Positions 6,864-7,772 of a DNA stretch of 7,772 nucleotides are shown piece by piece; position 1 is the first letter of the stretch; each line of letters opens with the position of its first letter. The notes under the pieces were generated by a model that saw only the letters and a program-made list of their open reading frames with translations, was not told the DNA's origin and made no database searches. The stretch is from Bacteroidales bacterium (lineage in GTDB: Bacteria > Bacteroidota > Bacteroidia > Bacteroidales > VadinHA17), in NCBI GenBank assembly GCA_025455505.1, contig JALOMK010000100.1, forward strand, positions 1 through 7,772, in the 5' to 3' direction. A program made the position numbers and the translations under genes.

Positions 6864-6879
6864 TGGCCCCTGCTTTGTT
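6864..6879 (+). promoter_or_regulatory. sigma-54-like -24/-12 promoter element
   Basis: TGGCCC-N5-TTGTT compares with the RpoN consensus TGGCAC-N5-TTGCW. The GG (-24) and TTG (-12 region) are at the exact spacing, with two mismatches (A to C, and the normally conserved C of GC to T). Transcription would start near 6890, about 40 nt before ATG 6929. I found no Bacteroidota housekeeping promoter with correct spacing in this stretch. The neighbouring regulator needs such promoters, which raises the plausibility, but the -12 mismatch is a real weakness. Confidence 0.35.
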
Positions 6880-6928
6880 CAGTAAGGGAAACCATTCACT
6901 GAGAAAAATTAAACCAAAAAATAAGAAA

Positions 6929-7772
6929 ATGACAACAAACGACAATCTGAATAAAGGAGCGAGCGACAACATCCCAGGAATGAACAGTGAAAAGACCCGT
7001 AACATAGTTGAGAGGAATGCTATTAAGAAAGGCACTGAGAAAGGTGTACTCATGACAGGCATTATCAGCCTTTTCATTTTCATAATAGCCGGAATAGTAT
7101 TGTACTCGATGTACAGCCGTGATAAGAAAGAGCAGATAGCAATGATGGAAGACCAGAAGACTGCCTACACTGAGATGCTTAGTGCACGCGACTCGGCAAT
7201 CAACGAGTGGGTTACAACCTTTGACCAGATAGAACGGGATCTCCGGACAATCAAGGAAAAAGAAAAGCTCATTGCCACAAGTTCAGCTGATCCTGAATTT
7301 TCAAAGGACAGGAAGGAGCAGATTCTTAAGGACATAGCATATATCAATGCACTCCTTGAGCAGAACAAGAAAAAGATCGCATCGCTGAATGACCAGCTGA
7401 AGAAGTCAGGAATTACAATAAAGGGACTCCAGACAAAGATTGCAGAGCTTGAGGTAACCCTGAAACAGAGCGAAACCGAGATCACAGGCCTGAAAACAGC
7501 CCTGGCTGAGAAGGATTTCCAGATCGAGCAGCTCAATACAAAGATGTCCGACATGGAAGTTAATATAGCCCAGAAGGAGGACAGGATAGCTTACCAGACA
7601 AATGAACTCAACAAGGCATTCGTGGCTTCAGGAACATACAAGGACCTCAAGGAAAAAGGCCTCGTTGTAAAAGAAGGCGGTTTCCTTGGTCTAGGAAGAA
7701 AGGAATCGCTTGTCGAGAACTTCCCTGCCGGAACATTCGCGCAAATCGACATCACCCAGACAAAAACAATCC
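6929..7772 (+). CDS. membrane-anchored coiled-coil protein, Cbp1-like (partial, C-terminus outside window)
   Basis: The frame runs from ATG 6929 to the window end, 281 complete residues without a stop. A polar N-terminal tail (1-40) precedes one transmembrane segment near 42-61 (GIISLFIFIIAGIVLYS). There follows a long charged, heptad-rich region (about 62-230; for example LQTKIAELEVTLKQSETEI) that should form an extended coiled coil in the periplasm. After it comes a compact stretch from Tyr237, YKDLKEKGLVVKEGGFLGLG, then a beta-like FAQIDITQTKTI. That block resembles the C-terminal region of Bacteroidota proteins annotated as Cbp1-family collagen-binding glycoprotein adhesins, whose biological role is poorly established; those I recall begin as lipoproteins rather than with an internal TM. 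The start is chosen because it follows an A-rich leader (typical of Bacteroidota) and precedes the TM. ATG 6980 and 7052 are alternatives. A sigma-54-like element lies 50 bp upstream. Confidence 0.7.
   Translation, partial: MTTNDNLNKGASDNIPGMNSEKTRNIVERNAIKKGTEKGVLMTGIISLFIFIIAGIVLYSMYSRDKKEQIAMMEDQKTAYTEMLSARDSAINEWVTTFDQIERDLRTIKEKEKLIATSSADPEFSKDRKEQILKDIAYINALLEQNKKKIASLNDQLKKSGITIKGLQTKIAELEVTLKQSETEITGLKTALAEKDFQIEQLNTKMSDMEVNIAQKEDRIAYQTNELNKAFVASGTYKDLKEKGLVVKEGGFLGLGRKESLVENFPAGTFAQIDITQTKTI

Larger units (their letters stand above)
6594..6928. other. 335-bp divergent intergenic region with dense repeats
   Basis: This region separates the glycosylase-like gene (minus) from the coiled-coil protein gene (plus). 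The half next to the minus gene is A/T rich with a TAACTTTA (complement of 6629-6636), a one-mismatch -7 box without a -33 partner. The other half holds inverted repeats (6771-6799), the pair CTGCAA (6806-6811)/TTGCAG (6834-6839), an 8-bp direct repeat (6835 and 6850) and a sigma-54-like element (6864-6879). No convincing gene or known riboswitch is seen. Confidence 0.6.

Overview
The window reads as chromosomal DNA from a member of the Bacteroidota, probably an environmental Bacteroidales/Marinilabiliales-type anaerobe. The grounds are Bacteroidota-style promoter elements (TTTG-N19-TAnnTTTG), start codons that mostly lack a Shine-Dalgarno sequence, a Tat-exported Gfo/Idh/MocA oxidoreductase typical of that phylum, and a hybrid kinase with a Bacteroidota-like variant HPt domain. 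I see no rRNA, tRNA, CRISPR array, transposase or phage gene, so the region looks resident rather than mobile.

Layout. (1) Positions 1-230, minus: the N-terminal part of a small exported protein that I do not recognise, cut by the window edge. (2) 374-1732, minus: a secreted Gfo/Idh/MocA oxidoreductase; an imperfect array of five octamers lies directly behind its stop codon. (3) 1733-1854: a divergent intergenic region with a clear promoter for the oxidoreductase and a candidate promoter and ribosome binding site for the kinase. These argue for shorter starts than the longest open frames. (4) 1855-4416 and 4432-5781, plus: a two-gene signalling operon. The first gene is a hybrid histidine kinase (TM-sensor-TM-HisKA-HATPase-REC-HPt). 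The second is an NtrC-type sigma-54-dependent response regulator with intact phospho-acceptor, GAFTGA and Fis-type HTH motifs. (5) 5844-6593, minus and convergent with the operon: a protein resembling the HhH-GPD DNA glycosylase fold, with the catalytic Asp position kept but Ser at the usual Lys position. (6) 6594-6928: a 335-bp divergent intergenic region with overlapping inverted repeats, an 8-bp direct repeat and a sigma-54-like -24/-12 element. (7) 6929 to the end, plus: a membrane-anchored coiled-coil protein resembling Cbp1-type Bacteroidota proteins, cut by the window edge.

How the parts may work together. The kinase and regulator form a complete His-Asp-His-Asp phosphorelay that should end in activation of RpoN-dependent promoters. 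The only sigma-54-like element I found is in front of the coiled-coil protein gene, about 1.1 kb beyond the regulator, which makes that gene a testable target. This link is inference. No clearly new multi-gene system is visible. The most unusual items are the charged and proline-rich insertion in the kinase sensor domain, the Lys-less glycosylase-like protein and the structured intergenic region at 6771-6879.
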